Shown: positions 21,639 through 30,505 of the stretch, piece by piece | Position numbering within the stretch: position 1 is the first letter of the stretch | How the letters are laid out: each line of letters opens with the position of its first letter | From: a virus | Length of the DNA stretch: 33,988 nt | Reading direction: 5' to 3' (one strand) | Virus record (IMG/VR): IMGVR_UViG_3300037488_002617 | Coordinates: 1 to 33,988 of that record | Program-made: the position numbers and the translations under genes | The notes under the pieces: generated by a model | Told to the model about the DNA's origin: nothing | The model's database searches: none | Seen by the model: only the letters and a program-made list of their open reading frames with translations

Positions 21639-22205
21639 ATGACCCAATCAGCCGCCCTGGCCGCCTTCGCGGCCCTGGCCGTGACCGCCCTGGCCGTCTG
21701 GGCGCTACGTCGCCGTCGTGCACGGACCGTGGCCGCCGCGGCCGCTGCGGGCCCCATCATGCTCGGGGGTCGCGGGTTCGTCCGCACTGCGACGCTGAGC
21801 GTCGCCCGCGACGAGGCCTTCATGGATCTGGTATTAACCGCCGGCATCCAGAACCCCGACATCCTCCCTGGTGAAGAGTTTCAGACGTACTCCGAGCGCA
21901 TCTTCTGCGCGCTCCAGCAGGCCCGGGTGATTCGTCCGATGCTCGCCTGCCTGATCGTGCCGCTCGACACACCGACCTGGACGCCAGCCGTCGCCGACGA
22001 GACCGTGCAGTTCCTGGGAACACTCGAGGACGAGCAGGACAAGAAGCGCTACTACGCCCTCGTCGCCGAGCTGCTGTTCCCTTTCTATCGGAGCGGTCTC
22101 GCCTCCTGGGCGCGTTCGAGCGCCTGTGGCGGCGTGAGCCAGGCCAGCGGGAGCGCGTCCCCCGCGCCCTCCCCGGCGCCCGCTCCGGCTACTGGGGGAG
22201 TGTGA
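21639..22205 (+). CDS. Tail assembly chaperone (gpG-like) with a membrane-like N-terminus
   Basis: 188 residues. The gene lies between tail tube and tape measure, the place of the lambda G chaperone that holds the tape measure unfolded. Residues 5-23 are a hydrophobic helix (AALAAFAALAVTALAVWAL) followed by RRRRAR, an odd feature for a chaperone. The rest is helical (VARDEAFMDLVLTAGI; KKRYYALVAELLFPFYRSGL) and ends in a proline/serine-rich tail. AGGGG before ATG 21639 supports that start. Near the end GGGGGA may promote -1 frameshifting into the next frame. Confidence 0.55.
   Translation: MTQSAALAAFAALAVTALAVWALRRRRARTVAAAAAAGPIMLGGRGFVRTATLSVARDEAFMDLVLTAGIQNPDILPGEEFQTYSERIFCALQQARVIRPMLACLIVPLDTPTWTPAVADETVQFLGTLEDEQDKKRYYALVAELLFPFYRSGLASWARSSACGGVSQASGSASPAPSPAPAPATGGV
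22194..22199 (+). other. Candidate -1 frameshift site GGGGGA
   Basis: The run GGGGGA at 22194-22199 comes two codons before the TGA of the chaperone gene. The following frame (22202 onward) is in the -1 register. A GTG there has no usable Shine-Dalgarno, because the purine run ends 1-2 bases before it. Lambda G/GT uses a slippage at a similar place. The heptamer is not a strict X XXY YYZ. Confidence 0.35.
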
Positions 22206-22402
22206 TCCGTGAGATCGCCCGCTACGACGTCAGCCGCTACGAGCAGATCAGCGCCTGGCCGCTGGCCGAGGCGTTGCTCGCCTTTGAGGAGCGCATGATC
22301 GAGCGCGCGCAGCAGGCCCACTGGCACAACGTCCTGAGCTGGCAGATCGGCGGCGGCGGGCAGCAGCCCAAGCGGCCTGCGGTGCTGGAGGAGGAGTGGT
22401 AG
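22202..22402 (+). CDS. Chaperone extension (gpT-like)
   Basis: 66 codons, EIARYDVSRYEQISAWPLAE, then LLAFEERMIERAQQAHWHN and a tail ending PAVLEEEW. The frame is -1 to the chaperone gene, and the size and helical, aromatic content match the T part of the lambda GT fusion. Independent GTG 22202 has no proper ribosome site, so it is probably made as a frameshift extension. It ends 8 bases before the convergent minus-strand gene. Confidence 0.6.
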   Translation: MIREIARYDVSRYEQISAWPLAEALLAFEERMIERAQQAHWHNVLSWQIGGGGQQPKRPAVLEEEW

Positions 22403-22410
22403 CGGTAAAG

Positions 22411-22989
22411 TCAATCCCGCGAACGAGGCTTCGGCCGGCCGAATCTCCAGTGCAGGGTGGCGCCCACTCCAGCAGGGCCGGCCTGGAGTCGTGCTGCCAG
22501 GCCGAACGGCTGCCCGATCTCGACCCAGCCGTGCGGCAGGGTCCGCTCGATGCGCTTGTAGAGCTTGATCACGCCCCACAGGCTGTTATTCGACTCGCTC
22601 ACCACGACCGAGTATTCCGCGCGCTCGACGCCGGCCCCGCAGGAGATTCCCTGACTGACCTGCCAGGCACATCCCGCATGGATAGAGCGGGAGTGGGGCT
22701 CCGGCCCGTGCTTGGTGAAGTTGTTCAACCCGACGCCGCAGTAGTAGCCGACCGTGTGTTGCTTCCAGCAGAACTCCGTGGTCTCACTGATCAGCTCGCG
22801 CCCGTTCGATCCAAACCCCTCACTATAGACGGCTTGTTGTACCGCCACCACGGTGGTGTCGTGGTCACGGTTACGGAAGAACGGGTCGTCAAACATCCCC
22901 TTCTTCCAGTCTTTAGCGCTCGCCAACGAGGCCAGCAGGCAGGTGCCGAGCAGCGCGGCTCTCAGCCCAGCCCTCATTCCAGTGGTCAT
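22411..22989 (-). CDS. Minus-strand exported protein, candidate lysogenic-conversion gene
   Basis: 192 residues, the only convincing gene on the minus strand. Residues 1-25 are a signal peptide with a hydrophobic core (LRAALLGTCLLASLA) and an ASA cleavage site before KDWKK; no lipobox is seen. The mature part has four Cys (74, 84, 107, 117) and alternating strands with aromatic ends (YYCGVGLNNF; GISCGAGVERAEYSVVV; LAARLQAGPAGVGATLHWRF), suggesting a small outer-membrane beta-barrel. GAGGGGGG precedes ATG 22989 on the minus strand. It sits between the chaperone and tape measure genes, a usual place for independently expressed cargo (a moron). Family unknown. Confidence 0.8.
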   Translation of the reverse strand: MTTGMRAGLRAALLGTCLLASLASAKDWKKGMFDDPFFRNRDHDTTVVAVQQAVYSEGFGSNGRELISETTEFCWKQHTVGYYCGVGLNNFTKHGPEPHSRSIHAGCAWQVSQGISCGAGVERAEYSVVVSESNNSLWGVIKLYKRIERTLPHGWVEIGQPFGLAARLQAGPAGVGATLHWRFGRPKPRSRD

Positions 22990-23011
22990 GTCAGGACCCC
23001 CCTCGCCGTCA

Positions 23012-23039
23012 AGCATACCGTAGTTCTTGGAGTTGTGGA
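23012..23039 (-). promoter_or_regulatory. Possible promoter for the minus-strand gene
   Basis: On the minus strand TCCACA (23034-23039, four of six -35 bases) and TATGCT (23012-23017, four to five of six -10 bases) are 16 bases apart and predict a start near 23005, about 15 bases before the ATG. The region 22990-23068 between the divergent genes has no other gene. Confidence 0.4.
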
Positions 23040-23068
23040 TGGTCCTTGCGGCTCCCACGAGGTGACCT

Positions 23069-25375
23069 GTGCCGCCTGAGGTGAAAGTCCGCCTGTCCGT
23101 CGAGGGCACCCCCGAGGCTCTGGCAGCGTTCCGCTCCGTGCAGGCACAAGCCCAGGCGTCAGGCCGGGCGAGCGGTAAGGCGTTCGCTCCCTTGGCTGGG
23201 GCCCTGAGCGGGATCAAGGGGCTACTGGCTGGCGCCGCCGCGGCGTTCTCGGCCGGCGCCCTCATGAGCTTCGGCAAGGCGACTCTCGACAACATCGAGA
23301 AGCTCGGACGTTTGGCGGACGAGTTGGGAACCACCGTCGAGCACATGTCCGGCCTCTCCGTGGCGGCCAACCTCGCCGACGCCGACGTCGAGACGCTGTC
23401 GGGGACGATGGGCAAGCTCACGAAGAGCGTGGACGATTTGAGGAACGGCTCGCCTGCCGCAACTGTCGCCTTCGCCCGGCTGGGCCTCACGGCGAAGGAC
23501 TTCCCCGGCGAGGATACCGCCCGCTGGTACGAGACTGTCGCAATTCGGCTGAGCAAGCTCGCGGACGGGGGCTCGAAGTCGGCCGCCGCAATGGCGCTCA
23601 TGGGGAAAAACGGCCGCGCGGCGCTCCCGATCATGAAGCAGATCATCGACCTGGGTGGCCTGCAGGGGGTGGAGGCCAAGGCTCAGGCGATGGGCGTGTT
23701 CGTAGACGCGACGACTCTGGCGCTTGTGCGGCAGCTTGGGGACTCGATGAAGATCCTCAAGATGGAGGCAACGGGTGTCGCGATTGAGTTCTTCAAGGGT
23801 TTCGGTCCATCGGCCGTCGCCGCGCTCCAGTCGTTGATGCAGGCGGTCAATCCTGGCGGTACCAGTGCGTTCAGAGCCATGGCTTCAGCCGTCGGTTGGT
23901 GTCTCCGCGCGGTTGTTGGGCTCAGCGAGATGGGCTTCGCCGTCCTGAACTCAAAGCTGGAGGCGACGAAGGCCACGCTCATAGCGCTGCGGGCCGCGTC
24001 AGAACTCATCACCCGCGGGAAGTTCGCCCAGGCAGGCGTAGTGCTGGATGCCCTCAAGAACATCTACGCGGAACTCGATCGCAGTGAACACGAGTCGATC
24101 GCCAACGCCTGGAGGCTGATGGCGACCAAGCTGCCAGACCTCCCGGCCGTCAGCGGTGCCGGCGCCCGCGCTGCGGTCCCGCCCGAGGACGACGCTGCGG
24201 CGCGCGCCCGCGCGGATGCCGCCGCGTCTGCTCGGCTCGCCCGCGAAAGGGAGGCGATCGAGGCCGAACTGAAGCTCACGCTCGACGGTTACAGGGCCCA
24301 GGAGGAGGCAGCCAAGCAGGCCTACGAGCGCGGCCATGCGTCCCTGGCCGACTACTACGCCACGCGGCGCGAGGTCGCTGAGAAGGGCCTGGCAGCCGAG
24401 GTGGCGGCGCTCGACAAGGAGTGGGAACTCGCCAGCAAGGAGAAGGACCCGGCAAAGCGTGCGTCCCAGCAGGACGAGATCGCAGGGCGGGCCCGCGCGG
24501 CCGGCTTCGAGATCGAGGCGCAGCTCGCGAAGATCACGGCCGAGCAGATGGAGGCCATCGAGGGTCTCAGCACGGAGGCGCTGAAGTACCAGAAGTCGCT
24601 CCTCGAGGCTCAGGGGAAGACGCACGAGGCGCGGATGCTCGACCTTGCGATCGAGCTCAAGGCTTATCGCGACTTCCTGGTCCAGAGCGGCTACGACGCA
24701 GCGTCGATCGATGCGCAGGTCGCTGCGCGCAGGAACGCCCTTGTATCCGCGGACCAGCAGGGGACGCAGCTCACCCAGACCGGCCAGACCTTCGCCAACA
24801 CGCTCAGCTCCTGGCTCGGTAGCAGCATCAACCAGGTCAACAGCCTGAGCGACGCCTTCCGCTCCCTTGCCCTGGCCATCCTCCAGGCCGTGCAGCAGAT
24901 GCTCGCGGCGAAGGCCGCTCAGTGGATCGTCAGTTCGATTCCTGGGATGACCACCCCGACGGCCAAGGCCCGAGGCGGTCTGATCCGGGGCCCGGGGAGC
25001 GCCACCAGCGACTCGATCTTCGCGCTGCTCTCCAACGGCGAGTACGTGGTGAGGGCGTTCGCGGTCGCTCAGCCCGGCGTGTTAGCACACCTCGAGGCGA
25101 TCAACCGAGGCGTGGTCCCGCGGCCGACGGCTCCGGTGGACACCTATCGCAGCATGGCGATCCGACAGTTCTCCGAGGGCGGTCTGGCGAACGCCCGGCC
25201 GATGGCCAGCGCCAGCTCAGGCGGGGTCAACCTCGCCGGCGGAGCCACCATCGAGCTCTCCGAGGGCCTGATCGCGCGGCACGTCGACACCTACCTACAG
25301 TCGTCAGAGGGCCAGCGCACCCAGATCCGCGTCATCTCCAAGAACCGCCGAGCCATCGGTTCGGCACTGAGGTAG
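23069..25375 (+). CDS. Tail tape measure protein
   Basis: 768 residues, setting tail length. It opens with a helical N-terminus and a hydrophobic stretch at about 47-68 (GIKGLLAGAAAAFSAGALMS), then conserved LGTTVEHMSGL and LRNGSPAATVAFARLGL segments. Long coiled-coil-like helices span about 360-560, rich in Ala, Arg and Glu. Near residue 640, GPGSATSDSIFALLSNGEYVV is the characteristic C-terminal tape measure motif. GTG 23069 has GAGGTGA upstream. It follows the minus-strand gene and precedes distal tail genes. Confidence 0.9.
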   Translation: MPPEVKVRLSVEGTPEALAAFRSVQAQAQASGRASGKAFAPLAGALSGIKGLLAGAAAAFSAGALMSFGKATLDNIEKLGRLADELGTTVEHMSGLSVAANLADADVETLSGTMGKLTKSVDDLRNGSPAATVAFARLGLTAKDFPGEDTARWYETVAIRLSKLADGGSKSAAAMALMGKNGRAALPIMKQIIDLGGLQGVEAKAQAMGVFVDATTLALVRQLGDSMKILKMEATGVAIEFFKGFGPSAVAALQSLMQAVNPGGTSAFRAMASAVGWCLRAVVGLSEMGFAVLNSKLEATKATLIALRAASELITRGKFAQAGVVLDALKNIYAELDRSEHESIANAWRLMATKLPDLPAVSGAGARAAVPPEDDAAARARADAAASARLAREREAIEAELKLTLDGYRAQEEAAKQAYERGHASLADYYATRREVAEKGLAAEVAALDKEWELASKEKDPAKRASQQDEIAGRARAAGFEIEAQLAKITAEQMEAIEGLSTEALKYQKSLLEAQGKTHEARMLDLAIELKAYRDFLVQSGYDAASIDAQVAARRNALVSADQQGTQLTQTGQTFANTLSSWLGSSINQVNSLSDAFRSLALAILQAVQQMLAAKAAQWIVSSIPGMTTPTAKARGGLIRGPGSATSDSIFALLSNGEYVVRAFAVAQPGVLAHLEAINRGVVPRPTAPVDTYRSMAIRQFSEGGLANARPMASASSGGVNLAGGATIELSEGLIARHVDTYLQSSEGQRTQIRVISKNRRAIGSALR

Positions 25376-25379
25376 GCCT

Positions 25380-26978
25380 ATGTTCGAGATCGACACAGCG
25401 AGCGACTACCGGGATCTCCTGGAGCGCCTGAATACGTTCCTCACGGCCACCGGTAGCGCCTTCGGGCTCACCTACCAGGGGACGGGTAACGGCACCCTGA
25501 CCGGATATAAGGGCGGCAGCGCCTCGATCTCCGAGACGTGGACGATCACGTTTGCCAACGCCAACGTCTTTTCCGTGTCGGGCTCGGAGAGTGGAGGGCA
25601 GGCCAATGGTTCGGTCGGTACGGCCTACGCCTCGGACAACCCTGCCGATCGTTGCGCGTTCATTGTCTCGCCTGGCGGCGCAGACTTTGTCTCGGGCGAT
25701 GTGTTCACGTTCTCCACCGCGCCCAAGTGGATCTCGCGGCGCCACTCCCGCGGCGCGCGCGTCACCGCCAGCGGCGGGACGAGTGGGCAGTACGCCTGCG
25801 ACAACGTGATCGACGGCAAACTCGCCTACGACTCGAGCAGGACCTGGACTCCGGGAACTGCGCCCAGGACGCTGCAGTTCGACTTCCCTGCCGCTCTGAC
25901 GATCGTCGAGTACGCGATCCAAGGGCCCTACACGCAGTCCTGCGCCCCGCGGACGTGGACCTTCGAGTACTGGGACGGATCGGCGTGGCAGGTGCTGGAC
26001 ACGAGGACGAACATCACCTCGTGGGGTTCGGGGGAGCTCAAGGTCTTCACCCTGGCGAGCACGCACTCGGCCTCGCGCGTGAGGCTCAACATCACGGTGG
26101 GCAACTCCACTACCCTGAACGTCGACGCCGTCCAGTTGCGCACCGTGGTGAACGGCCCCGACGTCGCGATGAGCCAGTACATCTGGGAGGCCCCGGGGAA
26201 CGACGGGGAATCCGCGATCATCGTCGGCGCCCACGCCTTCCAGCGCACCGATGTCGACTACTACGACTGGGAGCTCTGTGCGTTCACCGGGTTCTCCGCC
26301 GCCCTGCCGTTCTACACCCAGCCAGGCTACCACGGGCGCCTGTGGCTGCCGCTGCTGAACTCGAGCATCCCGTACTGGTTCGTCGCCGATGGCCGTCACG
26401 TGAAGATCGTGGCGAAGGTGGGAACCCAGTACGAGTCCGCCTACATGGGGTTCCTCGAGCCGTTCTTCACCCCGGAGCAGGTGCCGTACCCGATTGTCCT
26501 GGGTGGCTCTCTCACGATCAACTCCACCGACGGCCTAGTCTTGTGGAATAACATACTCTTGCGTTACTCGAACTCGACCAACGGCCACCGGGCGTTCACC
26601 CACAGCGACGACAACGCCTGGGGCTATCCGTACGCCGCCCAGACGCGAGCGCGCCGGCCCGACGGAACGTGGGCCTCGTTCTTCGCGAGTAGCGACGACT
26701 CCTTCACCGCTCCGACCCTCACTCGCGGGTGGCTCTGGCCGCTCTCGCACGGCATGACCAACCTCGACGTCTGTATCGATGGGTCCTACGCCCTATTCCC
26801 TTTGGCGCTCTCGGACACGACCCCGAATCACTGGGGACAGTTCTCCGGGATCTCCGTGCTCTCCGGACAGGGTCTGTCCGCTGAGACCCTGATTCGCACC
26901 GGCGCGGTCGACCACCTGGTCGTTCCGAACATCACCCGGACGGACCGTAACGACTTCTTCGCCATGAGGCTCGACTGA
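25380..26978 (+). CDS. Tail protein with F5/8-type-C-like carbohydrate-binding domain
   Basis: 532 residues. Residues about 120-260 (RRHSRGARVTASGGTSGQYA, DNVIDGKLAYDSSRTWTPGT, LQFDFPAALTIVEYAIQGP, RTWTFEYWDGSAWQVLDTRT) match the F5/8 type C/discoidin fold that binds sugars. The C-terminal half (YWFVADGRHVKIVAKVGTQY, then SAYMGFLEPFFTPEQVPYP) follows a common phage structural-protein pattern. ATG 25380 follows the tape measure by 4 bases. A role in tail-tip adhesion or host recognition is likely; the sugar ligand is not known. Confidence 0.75.
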   Translation: MFEIDTASDYRDLLERLNTFLTATGSAFGLTYQGTGNGTLTGYKGGSASISETWTITFANANVFSVSGSESGGQANGSVGTAYASDNPADRCAFIVSPGGADFVSGDVFTFSTAPKWISRRHSRGARVTASGGTSGQYACDNVIDGKLAYDSSRTWTPGTAPRTLQFDFPAALTIVEYAIQGPYTQSCAPRTWTFEYWDGSAWQVLDTRTNITSWGSGELKVFTLASTHSASRVRLNITVGNSTTLNVDAVQLRTVVNGPDVAMSQYIWEAPGNDGESAIIVGAHAFQRTDVDYYDWELCAFTGFSAALPFYTQPGYHGRLWLPLLNSSIPYWFVADGRHVKIVAKVGTQYESAYMGFLEPFFTPEQVPYPIVLGGSLTINSTDGLVLWNNILLRYSNSTNGHRAFTHSDDNAWGYPYAAQTRARRPDGTWASFFASSDDSFTAPTLTRGWLWPLSHGMTNLDVCIDGSYALFPLALSDTTPNHWGQFSGISVLSGQGLSAETLIRTGAVDHLVVPNITRTDRNDFFAMRLD

Positions 26979-26979
26979 C

Positions 26980-27963
26980 GTGGCCGCATCCTACGCAACC
27001 GGAACCGCTATCAGCCCCACTGATCTGCTGCAGAAGCTCGTCGCCTGGCTTGTCGCCCAAGGGTGGACGCAGAACATGTCTCAAGCGGTCGGCTCTAGCT
27101 GGCGCTCCCACCTGAACAAGAATGGACAGTATGTCAATCTACGATCACTCGAAAACGAGCACCCTGACTTTGCCGACCACTACTCTGGGTCCTTAGGATA
27201 CGGGATCAGCCTGTACCTTGGGGACGGCTTCAGCTCCGGATCCGCGTGGAACGCCCAGAGTGGAGCTCCATTCTTAAGTGGTACGACCAGGGCAGTCGGT
27301 GCCGGGATGTTACTTGCCGCTGGCGCGATCTCCGCGTACCACTTCTTCGACAACGGCTCAGATCACGTCACCGTCGTGGTCGAGCGGACGTTCGGGAACT
27401 GCGTCCATATCGGCTGGGGCCCCTCGCTCGTAAAGCTCGGTTACGCAGACGACCACTGGTACTTCTACGGATCAACCCCTGGCTATTACAATGTCAGCGG
27501 GTATGAGTACCCTGGCACATTCGCCACGGCGCTTGCCCCGATGTCGATCTCTTTCCTTATCAACGGCGGGTGCGCCACCTCATTCATACGCACAGACATC
27601 AGCGTGTTCGCGAGCCGTTGGGTTGGGTGTTGTGTGGATACAAGCATTCTGTCCGGGTCTGGTTATACGGGGCGTCTTGGTAAGTGCGCACTCTCGACCG
27701 CTACATCCGGTAATCTCCATGAGTTTGTGGAGATCGGCCTGATGGCGAGCCGGTCCTGGCAGACGACGTTCCCTGGTGCTCTACTTCTACCCCTACACTG
27801 CTTTGTGGCCAGCCTCGCCGGGCGCTGGATCCCGGTCGGATACCCGCCCACCGTGTTCTACTGCGGAGCGGACGGTCACGGGTTCGGGTCGGGTGACATC
27901 TACACCGTGGGCGGGGTGAACTATATGCTCTTCCCTGGCTTCGTGGTGCTGAAGGCTGCCTGA
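26980..27963 (+). CDS. Distal tail protein, related to its neighbour
   Basis: 327 residues from GTG 26980, just after the preceding stop. The N-terminus (TDLLQKLVAWLVAQGWT) resembles that of the previous gene (YRDLLERLNTFLTATGS), hinting at a common building block. The centre (GSDHVTVVVERTFGNCVHIG; DDHWYFYGSTPGYYNVSG) follows a pattern seen in minor tail proteins. It is richer in A/T than most of the window. No enzyme motif. Confidence 0.6.
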   Translation: MAASYATGTAISPTDLLQKLVAWLVAQGWTQNMSQAVGSSWRSHLNKNGQYVNLRSLENEHPDFADHYSGSLGYGISLYLGDGFSSGSAWNAQSGAPFLSGTTRAVGAGMLLAAGAISAYHFFDNGSDHVTVVVERTFGNCVHIGWGPSLVKLGYADDHWYFYGSTPGYYNVSGYEYPGTFATALAPMSISFLINGGCATSFIRTDISVFASRWVGCCVDTSILSGSGYTGRLGKCALSTATSGNLHEFVEIGLMASRSWQTTFPGALLLPLHCFVASLAGRWIPVGYPPTVFYCGADGHGFGSGDIYTVGGVNYMLFPGFVVLKAA

Positions 27964-29033
27964 TGGCGACCGGGTGCTACACGCCAAGCCCGGCGATCAT
28001 CCCCGGCCCCATGTCCGCCACGCTCGCCGCTGCGGTTGTGGCGGACCCGACGAGCCGCGCCGTGGCGTTCGCGACCGCCACGGCCTCTGGGGCCCGCCGA
28101 CCGTGGTCTGAGCCCGAGATCGAGACCGAAGACGTCCTGGGCGTCGAAGCGCCGGAGCACGACGGGCAGTGGTTCGAGCGCATCCACGTCCTGCCGAGCA
28201 CGGCGAACCTCGGCTACCTGCTGAACAACCGCGAGGTGGACGTCGAGGTGTGGAACGCCTGCCGGCGGGGGCTCGAGCTGGCCTCCACTCCGGTGTCTGG
28301 CCCCGACGGTGTCTCGATCCTGTCGGAGGCGTTGCAGTCCATCGACCTGCCGCAGCACTTCTCGCCCCTGCAGTCGCGCCTGTACACCGCCCTGGTGTCC
28401 GTGGTGGGCGAGGACCTGATCGACAACGTCGTCACCTGGGTCTTCGCCGGGGAGACGTTCCTCGGGGCCTGCCTGAGGATCGTCGGCTGGCGGATGATGA
28501 TCTTCTCCTGCAAGCCGAACGGCTCACTCGACGAGTCGATCGGCTACCTGACCGACGTCCTTCAGGCCTGGGATGGCTCCGAGCAGCGCGTGGGCCTGCG
28601 CGAGACCCCAGACCGGACGTTGAGCTTCAAGTCCACCATGGTCTCCCAGCGCGACGTCCAGAACGTGGTGTCCCGCCTACTCGTGACCGGGCGTTTCTCG
28701 GTCTCGGTGCCCCTCTGGCCAGACGCCATCGAGCTGGCCGCACCGGTCTCGGTCGGCGACTACGAGATCTACACCGACACGGTCGGGCGGGACTTCCACG
28801 ACGGCGGGCTGTGCATCCTGTGGAAGGACAGCGAGACCTGGGAGACGTTCCTGATCGCCACGGTGGAGGCCGACCATATCCATCTGTCGGCGCCGGCCAC
28901 GGCTGCCTGGCCGATCCTCGGCACGCTGTGCATCCCCGTGGCCCGATCCCGCTCGCTCGATGATTTCAAGGTCCATCGTTTCAACGGCGAGGCCGCCGAG
29001 GTCGTGGTGGCCTTCAACGTGGAGCCGACGTGA
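27963..29033 (+). CDS. Minor tail protein, unknown
   Basis: 356 residues. The middle, EDLIDNVVTWVFAGETFLGA, and the strand-rich C-terminus (FSVSVPLWPDAIELAAPVSV; DYEIYTDTVGRDFHDGGLCI) are typical of distal-tail beta proteins. ATG 27963 overlaps the previous stop (TGATG). It is in the run of genes between tape measure and tip, so it is likely a virion component; no named family is recognised. Confidence 0.6.
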   Translation: MATGCYTPSPAIIPGPMSATLAAAVVADPTSRAVAFATATASGARRPWSEPEIETEDVLGVEAPEHDGQWFERIHVLPSTANLGYLLNNREVDVEVWNACRRGLELASTPVSGPDGVSILSEALQSIDLPQHFSPLQSRLYTALVSVVGEDLIDNVVTWVFAGETFLGACLRIVGWRMMIFSCKPNGSLDESIGYLTDVLQAWDGSEQRVGLRETPDRTLSFKSTMVSQRDVQNVVSRLLVTGRFSVSVPLWPDAIELAAPVSVGDYEIYTDTVGRDFHDGGLCILWKDSETWETFLIATVEADHIHLSAPATAAWPILGTLCIPVARSRSLDDFKVHRFNGEAAEVVVAFNVEPT

Positions 29034-29701
29034 CCTACCGGGGCGTAGATGTGCTCGAGGTGTGGCACAACATGCGTGACGGTGTCGTGGAGTCGTTCTC
29101 CCGCTTCGGCGAGCTAATCGACCACCAGACCGGCCCGCGGGCCTGGGACGACCGCGCGACCATGGCGATCCCGGTGCGCTCGTTCACCTGGACCTGCGGG
29201 ACGCGGGCAGAGTGCGTGGCCCTGCGCGACTTCCTCAAGGCTCGCCGGGGCCGGCGGATTCCGTTCTGGGTGCCGACCTACTGCTGGGACATGCAGTTGG
29301 CCGTCGACTACCCGGCACCGGTGAACCAGATCGCGATCGCGAGGTCTGGTTACGGCCAGTTCCTGGCGGGGTCGCTGAGTCGGCGGTTCATTGCTGTCTT
29401 CCGGGCGGGGTATCCAGCGGAGTACCGGGAGGTCGTTAGCGTCGTCTCTGGCGCGGATACCGAGGTGATCGAAATAGACGGCGATCCCCTGGAGGATCTC
29501 TCGTCTGAGACGACCAGGATCTGCTTCCTGGTGCTCTGCCGGCTGGCAAATGACGCGACCACGATCAGCTGGTTCGGGCGGACGGCCTGCGAGGCGCAGA
29601 TCGAGTTCCAGGAGCTGCCGCGGGAGTACCCGGAGTTCGCGGTGCGGGGCGCTGGCGCCCTGACGCCCGTGTCGATCAACCCCCAGCACTACATCGGGTG
29701 A
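29030..29701 (+). CDS. Distal tail protein
   Basis: 223 residues from GTG 29030, overlapping the preceding stop. It has SFTWTCGTRAECVALRDFLK and RRGRRIPFWVPTYCWDMQL, a pattern in distal tail proteins of other phages in which a helix and a Trp-Pro loop precede a beta domain. The C-terminus is strand-rich. The gene order relative to the BR0599-like gene and the tip supports this role. Confidence 0.6.
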   Translation: MTYRGVDVLEVWHNMRDGVVESFSRFGELIDHQTGPRAWDDRATMAIPVRSFTWTCGTRAECVALRDFLKARRGRRIPFWVPTYCWDMQLAVDYPAPVNQIAIARSGYGQFLAGSLSRRFIAVFRAGYPAEYREVVSVVSGADTEVIEIDGDPLEDLSSETTRICFLVLCRLANDATTISWFGRTACEAQIEFQELPREYPEFAVRGAGALTPVSINPQHYIG

Positions 29702-29710
29702 GGCGCTGAC

Positions 29711-30502
29711 GTGACCTTCGACGCCCGCGAGTCTTCCGGATACAGCGGCCAACCGGTGGAGCTTTACCTGTTCGTCTGCGGCTCTCAGAAGTGGTGCTAC
29801 ACCAGCGGCGACGCCGAGGTGGTGTACGCCGGAGACCACTACGTGCCCGGCCCGATCTCGCGCGGAGAGATCGACATGAACGGGGAGGACGAGCAGGGCA
29901 ACGTCGAACTCCAGCTGGTGCGCACCAACGCGGTCGCGCAGATGTTCATCCCCGACCTGCCGGTCCACGCGGTCTACCTGATGATCCGCCGCTACCACCG
30001 TGGAGATGACGAGTACCAGGTGTTCTGGACCGGCGAGATCTCAAGCTGCGCGTTCAAGGGGTCGAGCGTGACGCTCACGGGCCTGCCGGTCAGCCGGGCG
30101 CTGCGACGCCAGATCCCCGGCCTGACCTTCCAGGGGCAGTGCAACTGGGCGCTGTTCTCGGAGCGCTGCGGCCTCCACAAGACGGACTTCCAGGTCATGG
30201 CCACGATCAATGCGATCTCCGGGGTCTACATCGGCGCCACGGCCTTCGGTGCCCATTCCTCGGGCTACTTCCGCTCCGGCTGGGTCGAAGACGCGAACGG
30301 CGAGACCCACTGGATCACCGACCATGTGGATTCCACGCTGACGCTGATGACGCCGTTCCGCTCCCTGCGCGTGGGCGACACCGTCTATGCCTGCCCGGGC
30401 TGTGATCGCACGATTGCCGCCTGCAAAGCCTACGGGAACCTCGCCAACTTCGGCGGATTCCCGTTTGTGCCGACCAAGAACCCCTTCGTCACGGGGATGT
30501 GA
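29711..30502 (+). CDS. Tail protein, DUF2163/BR0599-like
   Basis: 263 residues. The N-terminal beta domain (VYAGDHYVPGPISRGEIDMN; VYLMIRRYHRGDDEYQVFWT) and the C-terminal cysteine motif ACPGCDRTIAACKAYGNLAN followed by FGGFPFVPTKNPF are characteristic of the phage BR0599/DUF2163 tail proteins. C-terminal Cys residues may bind metal. It sits immediately before the large tip gene, as usual. GTG 29711 is used. Confidence 0.75.
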   Translation: MTFDARESSGYSGQPVELYLFVCGSQKWCYTSGDAEVVYAGDHYVPGPISRGEIDMNGEDEQGNVELQLVRTNAVAQMFIPDLPVHAVYLMIRRYHRGDDEYQVFWTGEISSCAFKGSSVTLTGLPVSRALRRQIPGLTFQGQCNWALFSERCGLHKTDFQVMATINAISGVYIGATAFGAHSSGYFRSGWVEDANGETHWITDHVDSTLTLMTPFRSLRVGDTVYACPGCDRTIAACKAYGNLANFGGFPFVPTKNPFVTGM

Positions 30503-30505
30503 CCC

